Positions 53,821 to 62,751 of a stretch of 64,000 nucleotides of DNA are shown in pieces. The notes under the pieces are model-generated. The model ran no database searches, was not told where the DNA came from, and saw only the letters and a program-made list of their open reading frames with translations. Positions within the stretch are counted from its first letter, which is position 1, and every line of letters begins with the position of its first letter. Source of the stretch: Gracilibacillus orientalis. Lineage in GTDB: Bacteria > Bacillota > Bacilli > Bacillales > Amphibacillaceae. A program made the translations under genes and the position numbers. The DNA lies in contig NZ_FOTR01000003.1 of NCBI RefSeq assembly GCF_900114645.1, forward strand, positions 1 through 64,000, read 5' to 3'.

Positions 53821-54795
53821 TTAGTAAATACCTTCTTCATTCATTCTCTTCGCTAGCCAGTTAGCAAAGACAACCATCGCAAGTCCGACGCCCCCTTTAA
53901 AGAAGCCTACTGCGGTACTGTAACTGAATTGTCCTTGTTGTAAACCGGCAACATATACATACGTATCAAAAATTTCAGCTACATTACGGTTAGATGAGTT
54001 AAGTAATAAATAAACATGTTCAAAACCTAACTCTAACACATCACCTATTTTTAAAATTAAAAGTACAATAATAACGTTACGGATCGCTGGTAAAGTTATA
54101 TGCCACATTTGACGGAAACGGTTTGCCCCATCCATTCTGGCAGCTTCATATAACTGTGGGTCTACCGCTGTGATTGCTGCTAAGAATATAATGGTTCCCC
54201 ATCCAGCTTCCCGCCAGATGACTTGTAAAATATACATTGGCCGGAACCAATCCTCATTTAATAAGAAGTTAATATTCTGAAAGCCCAACTCCTCCAAGAT
54301 AGCGTTTACAATACCGCCATCTAAAGTCAACATTACATAACTAACCGATACAATAACCACCCATGACATAAAGTGTGGTATATAGATCAGCGTTTGCACC
54401 CCTCGTTTAAAAAAGCTATGTCTTACTTCATTAAGCATAAGCGAGATAATAATCGGAATTGGAAAATAAATAAATATTTGTAGTCCAAACAAAATTATTG
54501 TATTTTTAAAGATCATCCAGAATTCAGAGCTCGCAAATAACCGACTGAAGTGTTCGAACCCTACCCATTCACTACCTGAAATCCCCAGGTATGGCTTATA
54601 TTCCTGAAACGAAATAATCAATCCATACATTGGTAAATATTTATAAATAAGGAAGTAAATTAACCCTGGCAGAATCATCAAATAAATCATCTTATTTCGT
54701 TTGGTTCTTCGCCATGTTTCGGAACGTTTCATTTTTTTAATTTGTTTCGCTTCTTCTTTCGCTTCTTGTTTTGCAGTTAGTGTCGTCGTTTCCAT
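53821..54795 (-). CDS. Oligosaccharide ABC transporter permease (LplB/YteP type)
   Basis: A 324-residue permease with a charged N-terminal extension (KQEAKEEAKQIKKMKRSETW) typical of LplB/YteP proteins, then six helices and the EAA loop QLYEAARMDGANRFRQMWH. AAAGGA precedes the ATG. A copy of its first codons and upstream region is found again at 56656-56677, left by the duplication that created two binding-protein genes. It is the first permease after the binding proteins in the pectin cluster. Confidence 0.9.
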   Translation of the reverse strand: METTTLTAKQEAKEEAKQIKKMKRSETWRRTKRNKMIYLMILPGLIYFLIYKYLPMYGLIISFQEYKPYLGISGSEWVGFEHFSRLFASSEFWMIFKNTIILFGLQIFIYFPIPIIISLMLNEVRHSFFKRGVQTLIYIPHFMSWVVIVSVSYVMLTLDGGIVNAILEELGFQNINFLLNEDWFRPMYILQVIWREAGWGTIIFLAAITAVDPQLYEAARMDGANRFRQMWHITLPAIRNVIIVLLILKIGDVLELGFEHVYLLLNSSNRNVAEIFDTYVYVAGLQQGQFSYSTAVGFFKGGVGLAMVVFANWLAKRMNEEGIY

Positions 54796-54905
54796 AAGCA
54801 GAATCCTTTCTTTTAAAATTCGATTATGAATGGTTGCCTTAACAAAATCCTACGTTATAGGTTATATAACGTAAATAATCATTATCTTACGAGTTGCTAT
54901 CCATG

Positions 54906-54956
54906 TTATTGAATAGGCTTTTCTTCATCATTTCGTTTTGAATAAGCAACTAACAT
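54906..54956 (-). other. Conserved mini-ORF in the binding-protein/permease leader, copy 1
   Basis: On the minus strand ATG 54956 opens a 16-codon frame (MLVAYSKRNDEEKPIQ). Its duplicate at 56776-56838 keeps the frame and ends later (MLVAYAKQNYKDKPIQQHEG). AGGAG lies 14 bases upstream, further than usual. Several differences between copies are silent or conservative. Could be a leader peptide or a relic of a gene end. Confidence 0.25.
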
Positions 54957-55002
54957 AACATAATGATCATCTCCTGTTCATACACCCTTATATATAAGGG
55001 TT

Positions 55003-55032
55003 GGGCCCTTAAAAGATTCATTTTAAGAGCCC
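55003..55032 (-). terminator. Hairpin behind binding-protein gene 1
   Basis: GGGCCCTTAAAA (55003-55014) pairs with TTTTAAGAGCCC (55021-55032) with one G-T type irregularity. No strong T-run follows on the minus strand, so it more likely protects or processes mRNA than fully terminates. A duplicate exists at 56884-56912. The rest of the 248-bp gap holds the mini-ORF and AT-rich leader. Confidence 0.55.
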
Positions 55033-55043
55033 ATTAACAAGGA

Positions 55044-56552
55044 TCATTCAGATGCATTAAATTCTTCGATAATCGCATCTCCACCTTCAGATCTCCATTT
55101 TTCTACTTCTTTATCAAAGCCCGCTTCATCAATTTGACCAATAATATAGTTATATGTTGCGTCTGTAATCATTGCTTGAAGTCTCGAACCGTCATTTACA
55201 TATGTCTCTGAATATAGTGATACCGTTGGATCCTCAATTAAATAATTTTCATTATCTTTTGTTAACTTTTCGGCTTTTTCTTTAGCATCATAGTCAAAAA
55301 CAGATTCAAAACGACCGTTTGTTTCAGGCTCTCCAATCCCAATTGCCATATATGGTTTAACCTCTCTATCTGTTAATGCTTTGTCATCTGACGGCAAAGC
55401 ACGACCATCTACAACCTCATAATGTTCTCCTTCAATGCCCCAATAAGAATTGTTCGCTACTTCTGCTGTCATCATTTGGTCGAAGAAATCTAAAATTTCC
55501 ATCAAATCTTCTTCTGTTTTAACCGAGCTTTTCGGGAACATCACCAAACTACCATAACCAGGAATTGACCAAACTCCAAATTCACCATCCGGCCCTTCGA
55601 TCTTATTCTGTACATCGAATTCTACATCAGGATTAATCGCTACTGCGTCATTGTTTAGACTAACAACGTCTCCCATTGAACCAACATACATACCTGCTGT
55701 TCCATTTTTAAGGAATTCTTGCTGGTCTGGTTTACTTGTTACTGGGAAATCTTGATTAATATAACCGTTGTCATACATTTCCTTAAAGAAATTCATTGTA
55801 TCTTTATATTCATCAAACATAAACTCCGGCAATATCTTTCCATCTTTCTCACCCCAGTTATTTGGAGTACCAAACCAGGAAGCGACGGTTTTAAATGCAC
55901 CGTATACCAAGTCACTACGATCTGTTAAACCAAATGTATCATCCGTACCACTTTGATTTGGATCATCTTCCGTAAAAGCTCTTGCCATCTCCATAAATTC
56001 ATCTGTCGTCGTTGGAGCATCTAAACCAAGATTATCAGCCCAATCTTTGCGATAAATAAGACCTTGACTTGATAAAGGGCGTCCTTGATATAACGTATAT
56101 AGATTTCCATTTACCTTCGTATTTTCTAATACGTTGTCTTTTAATTTCGACAGATTCTCAAAGTCATCCATATACTGACCAATTTCCCAGAACTGGCCAT
56201 CTTCTATTGCATCACGGAATTGAATAAATGATGTTTGGTTCTTTAAAAAAACTGCTTCAGGTAGTGAATTTGTTGCAAATGCTGTATTCAATCGGTCATC
56301 ATAATTGTTATCTGGTACCCATTGGATTTCAATATCTTTGTTTGTCTTATCTTCAATTACTTCTAAGATTTTATCATCTGGTACTTCTGGTGAATGCAAG
56401 TTTGCCATGATCGTAAATGAATGGTCACTTCCTGAATCACCTCCACTATCACCGCCTTCATCACTCGATGCACTATCACTACTACAACCAGCAAAAACTA
56501 TAAGCGATAAAAGTAATAACGTGATTACTTTTAGTTTTTTCCTATTAATCAA
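55044..56552 (-). CDS. Oligosaccharide ABC transporter binding lipoprotein 1 (LplA/YtcQ type)
   Basis: A lipoprotein of about 502 residues. The lipobox (FAGC) is near residue 22, followed by a Ser/Gly/Asp-rich linker and the solute-binding domain. Sequence such as NLHSPEVPDDKILEVIED, YQGRPLSSQGLIYRKDWAD and GMYVGSMGDVVSLNNDA matches LplA/YtcQ proteins. It is a close paralogue of the next gene. The start is TTG 56552, with AAAGGGTGG just upstream; GTG 56561 lies within that RBS. It directly precedes the permeases and probably delivers pectic oligosaccharides. Confidence 0.88.
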   Translation of the reverse strand: MINRKKLKVITLLLLSLIVFAGCSSDSASSDEGGDSGGDSGSDHSFTIMANLHSPEVPDDKILEVIEDKTNKDIEIQWVPDNNYDDRLNTAFATNSLPEAVFLKNQTSFIQFRDAIEDGQFWEIGQYMDDFENLSKLKDNVLENTKVNGNLYTLYQGRPLSSQGLIYRKDWADNLGLDAPTTTDEFMEMARAFTEDDPNQSGTDDTFGLTDRSDLVYGAFKTVASWFGTPNNWGEKDGKILPEFMFDEYKDTMNFFKEMYDNGYINQDFPVTSKPDQQEFLKNGTAGMYVGSMGDVVSLNNDAVAINPDVEFDVQNKIEGPDGEFGVWSIPGYGSLVMFPKSSVKTEEDLMEILDFFDQMMTAEVANNSYWGIEGEHYEVVDGRALPSDDKALTDREVKPYMAIGIGEPETNGRFESVFDYDAKEKAEKLTKDNENYLIEDPTVSLYSETYVNDGSRLQAMITDATYNYIIGQIDEAGFDKEVEKWRSEGGDAIIEEFNASE

Positions 56553-56655
56553 ATTAACCACCCTTTAGAATAATTTTGTTTTACAACAATGCGCGCTGTT
56601 TACAGGTTAATATAGTAAGCAGCTGAAAACCTTTTTTATGTAATCTTTTTTTAAC

Positions 56656-56677
56656 CAGTTCGTGTCGTGGTTTCCAT
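56656..56677 (-). pseudogene. Stub of the LplB-type permease gene start
   Basis: Reading left from ATG 56677, the codons METTTRT match the first residues METTTLT of the permease at 54795, and the upstream leader is alignable for more than 200 bp. The similarity then stops. This marks the joint of the tandem duplication. The 362-bp gap between the two binding-protein genes consists of this stub and the duplicated leader. Confidence 0.75.
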
Positions 56678-56775
56678 AAGCAAAATCCTCTCTTTTAAAA
56701 TTCATTTATACATTGTTGCCTTAACAAAACTTTACTTTATTAGTAATATAACGTAAATAATCATTATCTTACGAG

Positions 56776-56838
56776 TTACCCTTCATGTTGTTGAATAGGT
56801 TTATCTTTATAATTTTGTTTAGCATAGGCAACTAACAT
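56776..56838 (-). other. Conserved mini-ORF in duplicated leader, copy 2
   Basis: A 20-codon frame from ATG 56838 that aligns with copy 1 at 54906-54956. It shares the same AGGAG element 14 bases upstream. Confidence 0.25.
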
Positions 56839-56883
56839 AACATAATGATCATCTCCTGTTCATACCACCTTCAGATATGGGTT

Positions 56884-56912
56884 GGGCCCTTAAAATAATA
56901 TTTTAAGAGCCC
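56884..56912 (-). terminator. Hairpin behind binding-protein gene 2
   Basis: GGGCCCTTAAAA facing TTTTAAGAGCCC (56884-56895 with 56901-56912), the duplicate of the hairpin at 55003-55032. Confidence 0.55.
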
Positions 56913-56923
56913 ACTTACTAAAA

Positions 56924-58477
56924 TCATTCGGATGCGTTATATTCTTCGATAATCGCATCTCCACCTTGAGATTTCCAGTTTTCTACTGCTTCATCAAATC
57001 CTGCTTCATCAATTTGTCCCAGAATGTAATTATAAGTTGCATCAGTAATAATTGCTTGAAGTCTAGAACCATCATTTACGAATGTTTCAGAATAAAGTGG
57101 TACAGTAGGATCTTCAATTAAATAGTTTTCATTATCTTTAAACAATTCTTCGGACTTAGCTTTCACTTCATATTCGAAGTGACCTTCATAGCGACCGTTT
57201 GATTCCGGCTCACCGATTTCAATTGCTTGGTAAGGTTTTACTTCTCGATCGAACAATGCTTGATCATCTGTTGGAAGAGCACTATCTTCTACTACCTCAT
57301 AATGCTCGCCTTCAATCCCCCAGTAAGCAGTGTTCATGACTTCTGGTGACATTAACTGATCATAGAATTCTAAGATTTTAAGAAGATCTTCTTCTGTTTT
57401 AACAGAACTTTTCGGGAACATCAGTAAACTACCATAACCAGGAATTGCCCAGACACCGAATTCCCCATCCGGTCCAGCAATTTGGTTATGCACATCAAAT
57501 TCCACATCAGGATTAATGGCTTCTGCATCATTCTTAAGACTGCCCACATCACCCATGGAACCTACGTACATACCTGCTGTTCCATTTTTAAAGAATTCTT
57601 GTTGATCCGTTTTACTAGTTACAGGAAAATCTTGATTAATATATTCGTTTTCATGCATTTCTCTAAAGAAGTCCATTGTTTGTTTATATTCATCGAACAT
57701 AAACTCAGGCAACAGCTGACCATCTTGTTCACCCCAGTTGTTTGGAGTACCAAACCAGGAAGATACCGTTTTGAATGCACCGTAGATTAAGTCACTACGA
57801 TCCGTAACACCAAATGTATCATCTTTACCATTTCCATCTGGATCATCTTCCGTAAATGCTCTAGCCATTTCCATAAATTCGTCTGTTGTAGTCGGCGCTT
57901 CTAATCCAAGGTTTTCAGCCCAATCTTTACGGTAGATTAAACCTTGTCTTGATAACGGACGACCTTGATATAATGTGTATAAGTTCCCATTTACTCTCGT
58001 ATTATCAAGTACATTTTCTTTTAATTTAGACAAGTTTTCAAACTGATCTAAATATTGTCCCACTTCCCAGAACTGCTCATCTTCCATTGCATCACGGAAC
58101 TGAATAAACGTTGCCTGGTTTTTCAAAAATACTGCCTCAGGTAAAGAATTGGTTGCAAATGCTGTGTTTAATCGATCTTCATAGTTATTATCTGGTACCC
58201 ACTGAATTTCAAGATCTGTATTAGTTGCTCCCTCAATTTCTTCTAATACTTTTTCATTAGGTACTTCTGGTGTGTGTAAGTTTGCCATAATCGTGAATGA
58301 ATACGCCTCTTCAGATTCAGCCTCTTCTCCTTCGCCATTATCTGTTTCTTCTTGAGAAGAGTCATCATCAGAAGCGGTATTATCTCCACTTTCTGTTGTA
58401 CTATCACTACTACATGCAGCTAATACTACAAATAATAGTAATAAGATGATTCCCATAAGTTTTTTCCAATTACTCAA
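56924..58477 (-). CDS. Oligosaccharide ABC transporter binding lipoprotein 2 (LplA/YtcQ type)
   Basis: A lipoprotein of about 517 residues, very similar to binding protein 1 over the whole mature domain but with a longer, more acidic linker after the lipobox (LAACSSD). TTG 58477 with GGAGG 9 bases upstream is the preferred start, at the same place as in the paralogue; the frame is open to 58531. It is the first gene of the pectin operon, and a cre-like site overlaps the promoter region. The two copies may bind different oligosaccharides or raise dosage. Confidence 0.88.
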   Translation of the reverse strand: MSNWKKLMGIILLLLFVVLAACSSDSTTESGDNTASDDDSSQEETDNGEGEEAESEEAYSFTIMANLHTPEVPNEKVLEEIEGATNTDLEIQWVPDNNYEDRLNTAFATNSLPEAVFLKNQATFIQFRDAMEDEQFWEVGQYLDQFENLSKLKENVLDNTRVNGNLYTLYQGRPLSRQGLIYRKDWAENLGLEAPTTTDEFMEMARAFTEDDPDGNGKDDTFGVTDRSDLIYGAFKTVSSWFGTPNNWGEQDGQLLPEFMFDEYKQTMDFFREMHENEYINQDFPVTSKTDQQEFFKNGTAGMYVGSMGDVGSLKNDAEAINPDVEFDVHNQIAGPDGEFGVWAIPGYGSLLMFPKSSVKTEEDLLKILEFYDQLMSPEVMNTAYWGIEGEHYEVVEDSALPTDDQALFDREVKPYQAIEIGEPESNGRYEGHFEYEVKAKSEELFKDNENYLIEDPTVPLYSETFVNDGSRLQAIITDATYNYILGQIDEAGFDEAVENWKSQGGDAIIEEYNASE

Positions 58478-58585
58478 ATTAACCACCCTCCAGAATCTAA
58501 TTTTTGTACAACAACATCTAGCTGTGTACAATCTAATAGTAAGAAATAAAAAAGCTTTTGTATATAATCACTTCTTCATAGCCAT

Positions 58586-58599
58586 TGAAAACGCTTACT
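58586..58599 (-). promoter_or_regulatory. cre-like site at the pectin operon promoter
   Basis: TGAAAACGCTTACT matches the CcpA operator consensus TGWAANCGNTNWCA at all but the last base. It lies about 110 bp upstream of the first gene, next to a possible -35 and TATATA -10 on the minus strand. Catabolite repression by CcpA is inferred. A second, weaker relative (TTGAAAGCGCTTCAA) is at 58750-58764 upstream of yesL. Confidence 0.55.
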
Positions 58600-58843
58600 A
58601 CAAAAAGAAAAATTGAAGCTTTTTCTTTAAAAATGATCATTTTTTTGTCCAGACGAAAATAATATTAAGAAATGATTATTTTATTTGTTTTAGCTCATTA
58701 GATCCCTTATTTAATGCGGGTTTACGCTTCCTTATAAGATGATCATAGGTTGAAAGCGCTTCAAGTTACCCATTTACGGAAAGGTAATAAAAAGGTATTC
58801 TATTATCATAGTAGTATTTAACTTTTAGAATTAGGTGGGTTTT

Positions 58844-59503
58844 ATGATGGAACTTTCAGGGGTGTGGGCAGGTTTTTATCGGATAAGTTTATGGATTACC
58901 AGGCTTGCATGGTTAAACATACTTTGGATTGCTTTTACTTTATTAGGTCTCATTTTTTTTGGTATTATGCCAGCAACGATCGCTATGTTTGCTGTCGTCC
59001 GTAAATGGGTTTTAAAAGAATATGATATACCTGTTTTTGAAACCTTCTTCAAAGAATATAAGTCTAATTTTATTCGTGCTAACCTATTTGGCTTAGTCAT
59101 TTTCATTATTGGTTATGTTTTATCTGTCTTTTTAAAGTATACAGGACTGATGAACAATTCCAGTTTGTATCCGGTACTGCTTGGTGTTTTTGTATTAGCA
59201 GCATTCCTTTATGTTATGCTTGTTTTGTATATTGCTCCGGTTTATGTTCATTACCAGCTTCGTTTTTGGCAATATGTTCGATATGCGGTATCGATTGGTG
59301 CAGTGAATTTGCACTACTCCATCTGTGCTATTACACTTTTAGCCGGGATTTATTTTGCTTCTTTGAAGTTTCCTGGTATAACACTGTTTTTCAGCTTTAG
59401 TGTTAGCGCTTACGTTACGATGTTTATTGTTCACATCGGTTTTAGTCAATTGCTTAAAAAACAAAAAGAACAACTGGAAGAAACAACATTATCCGCTTCC
59501 TAG
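58844..59503 (+). CDS. yesL: YesL-family membrane protein (DUF624)
   Basis: A 219-residue protein with five predicted membrane segments (first at about 20-45) and the DUF624 features LNILWIAFTLLGLIFFGIMP and MFAVVRKWV. YesL-type proteins accompany oligosaccharide ABC importers in Bacillaceae and may help their assembly; the function is not proven. ATG 58844 follows AGGTGG by 5 bases. It is divergent from the binding-protein operon and is followed 44 bp later by the yesS-like regulator gene. Confidence 0.88.
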   Translation: MMELSGVWAGFYRISLWITRLAWLNILWIAFTLLGLIFFGIMPATIAMFAVVRKWVLKEYDIPVFETFFKEYKSNFIRANLFGLVIFIIGYVLSVFLKYTGLMNNSSLYPVLLGVFVLAAFLYVMLVLYIAPVYVHYQLRFWQYVRYAVSIGAVNLHYSICAITLLAGIYFASLKFPGITLFFSFSVSAYVTMFIVHIGFSQLLKKQKEQLEETTLSAS

Positions 59504-59547
59504 CGCTATACATCTGTTTCAAATATAACGATTAAGGAAGTATGTCT

Positions 59548-61851
59548 ATGAAAAAATTATCTACTCAACATTATTTTAAATTAATTGCATTTTTAGTTAT
59601 CTTAAGTACAGTTCCTGTTATTATTACCGGCGGATTATCTTTTTGGCAATCGTCTAAAGCTATTGTGGATTATTCTAATGATGAAAAAAAGCAAAATATT
59701 TATCAAATACAAACAAACGTAGAACAAGTACTACAGTACATCGATTTATCTACGACCTATTTTGTCCGTTCAGCTCAAACACAAGAATTTGTAAAGGAAG
59801 ATATGAATGGCAGATCATTTAGTAACTTTCATAAATTAAGAAAGGATTTAAACCATTTACAAACAATTGATACTGGTATTGAAGATGTTATTCTAGTTAG
59901 TTTTGATAAGAGATGGCTAATCAATAACGATGGTTTAGTAAACCTTGATAATAAAACTTATGAACAAATAAACAAAAATTACTTAAGCATACCTGAGAAA
60001 TCTGCTTGGCTAATGGAAGAAGCGGATCAGATACAATTACCAAATGCGACAAAAAAAAGCTGCTCTCATTATATTAATTTAGTGAAAAAACTGCCAATCT
60101 TATCATCTCAACCAGAGGGTCTCATATCAGTTATTGTTCCAACTTGTGAATTGACGGAAATTATGGCACAAAGTAATGATAGTGAGTCATTTATTATTTT
60201 AGATGAGAATAATCAGACAATCGCCCATAGTAATGCGGAATACACAGGTGAAGATGGGTATATACCAAAAAATTTATTTAATAAGATAGATCGTAACGAG
60301 TTAGAAGGTCAATTTGAGTATAAAATTAATGGAACAGATTTTAAAATCTCTTATCAAAGTTCTGAGTATAATGACTGGACTTATCTTTCATTAGTGAAAT
60401 TAAGTGACTTGCATATGAAATCAAGCTCTATCGGTTGGTTAACGGTATTAATTGTTTCTATATTGTTAATTATTTCATTATGTATTGCCTTCATTGGCAG
60501 CAAAGTGTTATATAAACCTATCAAAAAATTAAAGAGTGTGATAGATTCTTCGAGTGAGGGTAAGGCTGTATCAGAAAATGCCACTAATGAATTTGATTTA
60601 ATCGAGACACATATCGAAAAAATATTAAATCAAAATCATTTGTTAGAAAGGCGTGTTCAAAGTCAGGTTACACAATTAAAACAACTTTTCATGATCCGAT
60701 TATTACAAGGGAAAGTAACAAGTAGCGAACTGCCGCTTAAAGTGAAATCTTTTAATTATAATCAGGATTGGACCGGATTAACGATTTTTTCATTAAAATT
60801 AGATGAAATAGATCAGGATAAATTCAATAAAAATGACCAGGATCTGATTCTTTTTGCAATCAACAATTTAATTGAGGATCTGATTCCAAGTCAGGAGCGA
60901 TTTACTCCAGTAGTAATTAATGATTCTCAATCCACTCTCATTATAACGAAATGCGACAATGAAGCGGACTATACACATATAATAAATCAGAAGGTTAAAA
61001 TAATCCAAACCAAAGTAATGGAGTTATTTCATTTATCTGTCAGCATCGGTATCAGCAACCGTTACAAAGAATTAGAAGATTCAAATATTGCCTTTAAGGA
61101 AAGTAAGGAAGCATTAAAATATCGTCTGAAAATGGGCGAATCATCCATCATTTTCTATGAGAACCTGAATAGACGCTACTCTAGTGTTGCGCCTTATCCG
61201 ACAGCAATTAAGAATAAAACTTTTGATGCGATTAAATTAAGTGATAAAGAGCAAGCAGTATCTGAGCTTTCCAAGTTTTTCGATTATCTGGACCGAAACG
61301 ATATTCACCATCAACAGTTGGAAATTATCTTATCAAGGTTCTTATATGAATTATATGAATTAAAAGAGTTGCTAGGAGCAAATGTAGAAGATTTTCAATC
61401 GACAGATATGATTACGTATTATCAAAACTTAAACTCGATTGAGGCGATCCACGATTGGGTTAGCGGTCAACTTATCATTCCTCTGATTGAGAGTATTGAT
61501 GCCAAAGACGATTCAAAGAATAAGAAAATCTCTGATAAAATGATTCGGATTATTCATGAGGATTATGATAAAGACATTTCACTCGATGTAATTGCTGCCG
61601 AGTTACACTATAATCCAAACTATTTAAGCAGTATCTTTCAAAAGGAAACAGGATATTCGTTTAGTGAATATTTACTTCGTTATCGTCTTAACAAAGCTAA
61701 AGAATGGCTCACGACAACTAATATGTCAGTAAAGGAGATTGCAGAGAGGCTAAAATATAATAACTCTCAGAATTTTATCCGTTCATTTAGAAGAATGGAG
61801 GAAATCACTCCAGGTAAATACCGCGCGCGATATAAAAGTAAAGAAGCATAG
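59548..61851 (+). CDS. Membrane-bound AraC-type regulator (YesS-like)
   Basis: A 767-residue regulator. It has a membrane segment at about residues 10-32, an extracellular sensor region to about 290, a second segment (about 295-320), then cytoplasmic linker regions and a C-terminal AraC/XylS domain (about 665-765) with IAERLKYNNSQNFIRSFRRM. The arrangement is that of B. subtilis YesS, which activates rhamnogalacturonan genes. ATG 59548 with AAGGA 9 bases upstream is chosen. It probably senses pectic sugars outside the cell and activates the divergent operon. Terminator at 61925-61987. Confidence 0.9.
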   Translation: MKKLSTQHYFKLIAFLVILSTVPVIITGGLSFWQSSKAIVDYSNDEKKQNIYQIQTNVEQVLQYIDLSTTYFVRSAQTQEFVKEDMNGRSFSNFHKLRKDLNHLQTIDTGIEDVILVSFDKRWLINNDGLVNLDNKTYEQINKNYLSIPEKSAWLMEEADQIQLPNATKKSCSHYINLVKKLPILSSQPEGLISVIVPTCELTEIMAQSNDSESFIILDENNQTIAHSNAEYTGEDGYIPKNLFNKIDRNELEGQFEYKINGTDFKISYQSSEYNDWTYLSLVKLSDLHMKSSSIGWLTVLIVSILLIISLCIAFIGSKVLYKPIKKLKSVIDSSSEGKAVSENATNEFDLIETHIEKILNQNHLLERRVQSQVTQLKQLFMIRLLQGKVTSSELPLKVKSFNYNQDWTGLTIFSLKLDEIDQDKFNKNDQDLILFAINNLIEDLIPSQERFTPVVINDSQSTLIITKCDNEADYTHIINQKVKIIQTKVMELFHLSVSIGISNRYKELEDSNIAFKESKEALKYRLKMGESSIIFYENLNRRYSSVAPYPTAIKNKTFDAIKLSDKEQAVSELSKFFDYLDRNDIHHQQLEIILSRFLYELYELKELLGANVEDFQSTDMITYYQNLNSIEAIHDWVSGQLIIPLIESIDAKDDSKNKKISDKMIRIIHEDYDKDISLDVIAAELHYNPNYLSSIFQKETGYSFSEYLLRYRLNKAKEWLTTTNMSVKEIAERLKYNNSQNFIRSFRRMEEITPGKYRARYKSKEA

Positions 61852-61924
61852 AAAAAGGAAAGGTTTCGTTATTTGATATAGATACCTTAATGATAAAGTA
61901 ATATTTCCATCAGTTTTACGGACA

Positions 61925-61987
61925 AAAAAATAACCCCTAGCGCCTGGGTCACCACCGATCCTACAAGCATATGAGGGGTTATTTTTT
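61925..61987 (+). terminator. Terminator of the yesS-like gene
   Basis: Perfect 14-bp stem (61925-61938 with 61974-61987) with a 35-base loop and a T-run at the right end. The stretch 61988-62287 beyond it contains only the doubtful short ORF at 62060-62179 and an AT-rich promoter region. Confidence 0.75.
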
Positions 61988-62059
61988 GTTGTTTTGTTGA
62001 ACCTCATAAACGCGCAACTTACTTCTATGGATCTGCTATATCAACAACACCTGTTTTTT

Positions 62060-62179
62060 TTAAAACTTAATTTCATTTGATTCTGTTATCTCAATATCTG
62101 AATCTTCTTTCACCTCTGAAAAACTTTCGATTTCATTTATGGTGATACTATTAATCATTCCAAAAGGACATCCAACCAC
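62060..62179 (-). CDS. Doubtful short ORF
   Basis: On the minus strand a frame of 39 codons from GTG 62179 (or 32 codons from ATG 62158) ends at TAA 62060. The peptide is acidic (INEIESFSEVKEDSDIEITE) with a hydrophobic start VVGCPFG. Codon choice looks coding-like but no good RBS is seen. I do not recognise it. Confidence 0.25.
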   Translation of the reverse strand: MVGCPFGMINSITINEIESFSEVKEDSDIEITESNEIKF

Positions 62180-62287
62180 AAAAATGTAATAATAATGAAA
62201 TTTATACTATGTTAAAGTAGTTATCATCCACAAACAACCCTTTTTTGTAAAAAATTGTGTTAATATGTAATGAATGGGGGTATTAAA

Positions 62288-62566
62288 TTGAATAAATCAT
62301 TTAAAAAAATAAGTATTGTTTCAGACTTGCTACTTTTTTTAAGTTTTGTGGTTGGATATTGTATTTTGTATTTTTCTGGTATAGCTGTTGGAAATGGTTT
62401 TGCTCTATTATTAATAATACTTGTCTTTGGGCTAATATCTTTCTTTAGTAAAGCTGTTATTTATACATTAAATGGAGAATTACGGAAGTCGATAGCGATG
62501 TATTTTTTGTCGTTCCTCTACTTAGTACTATTTTTTGTGATCTTAGCACTTATGCTGAATAGTTAG
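62288..62566 (+). CDS. Small membrane protein of unknown function
   Basis: A 92-residue protein with three predicted membrane helices (about 10-35, 38-60 and 70-90), no recognised family. The start is TTG 62288 with GGGGG 7 bases upstream, which is better than the in-frame ATG 62270 that overlaps that RBS region. It is monocistronic; a terminator follows at 62632-62662. Function unknown. Confidence 0.6.
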   Translation: MNKSFKKISIVSDLLLFLSFVVGYCILYFSGIAVGNGFALLLIILVFGLISFFSKAVIYTLNGELRKSIAMYFLSFLYLVLFFVILALMLNS

Positions 62567-62631
62567 AGACTAGATATTGCTTTTAACTATATATTATGAA
62601 GAAAGGCATCAGCGCTAGCTTTTCTACAAAA

Positions 62632-62662
62632 TTAACTCCCTTTATATAAAAAAGGGAGTTAA
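62632..62662. terminator. Bidirectional terminator
   Basis: Perfect 12-bp stem TTAACTCCCTTT/AAAGGGAGTTAA (62632-62643 with 62651-62662), between the small membrane protein gene and the leftward larC N-terminal gene. Confidence 0.75.
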
Positions 62663-62751
62663 TAAAAATAGCATATACAAGCTTAGTTTTGGGTAGATAC
62701 TATTCTATTGAAGTTCGATTAATGACAGTATTATTTTCCAGTCAGCTTACC

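Noticed and set aside
61783-62007. Minus-strand frame of about 74 codons across the end of the yesS-like gene
   Set aside because: It overlaps the regulator's coding end and the terminator hairpin, has no RBS and no family resemblance.
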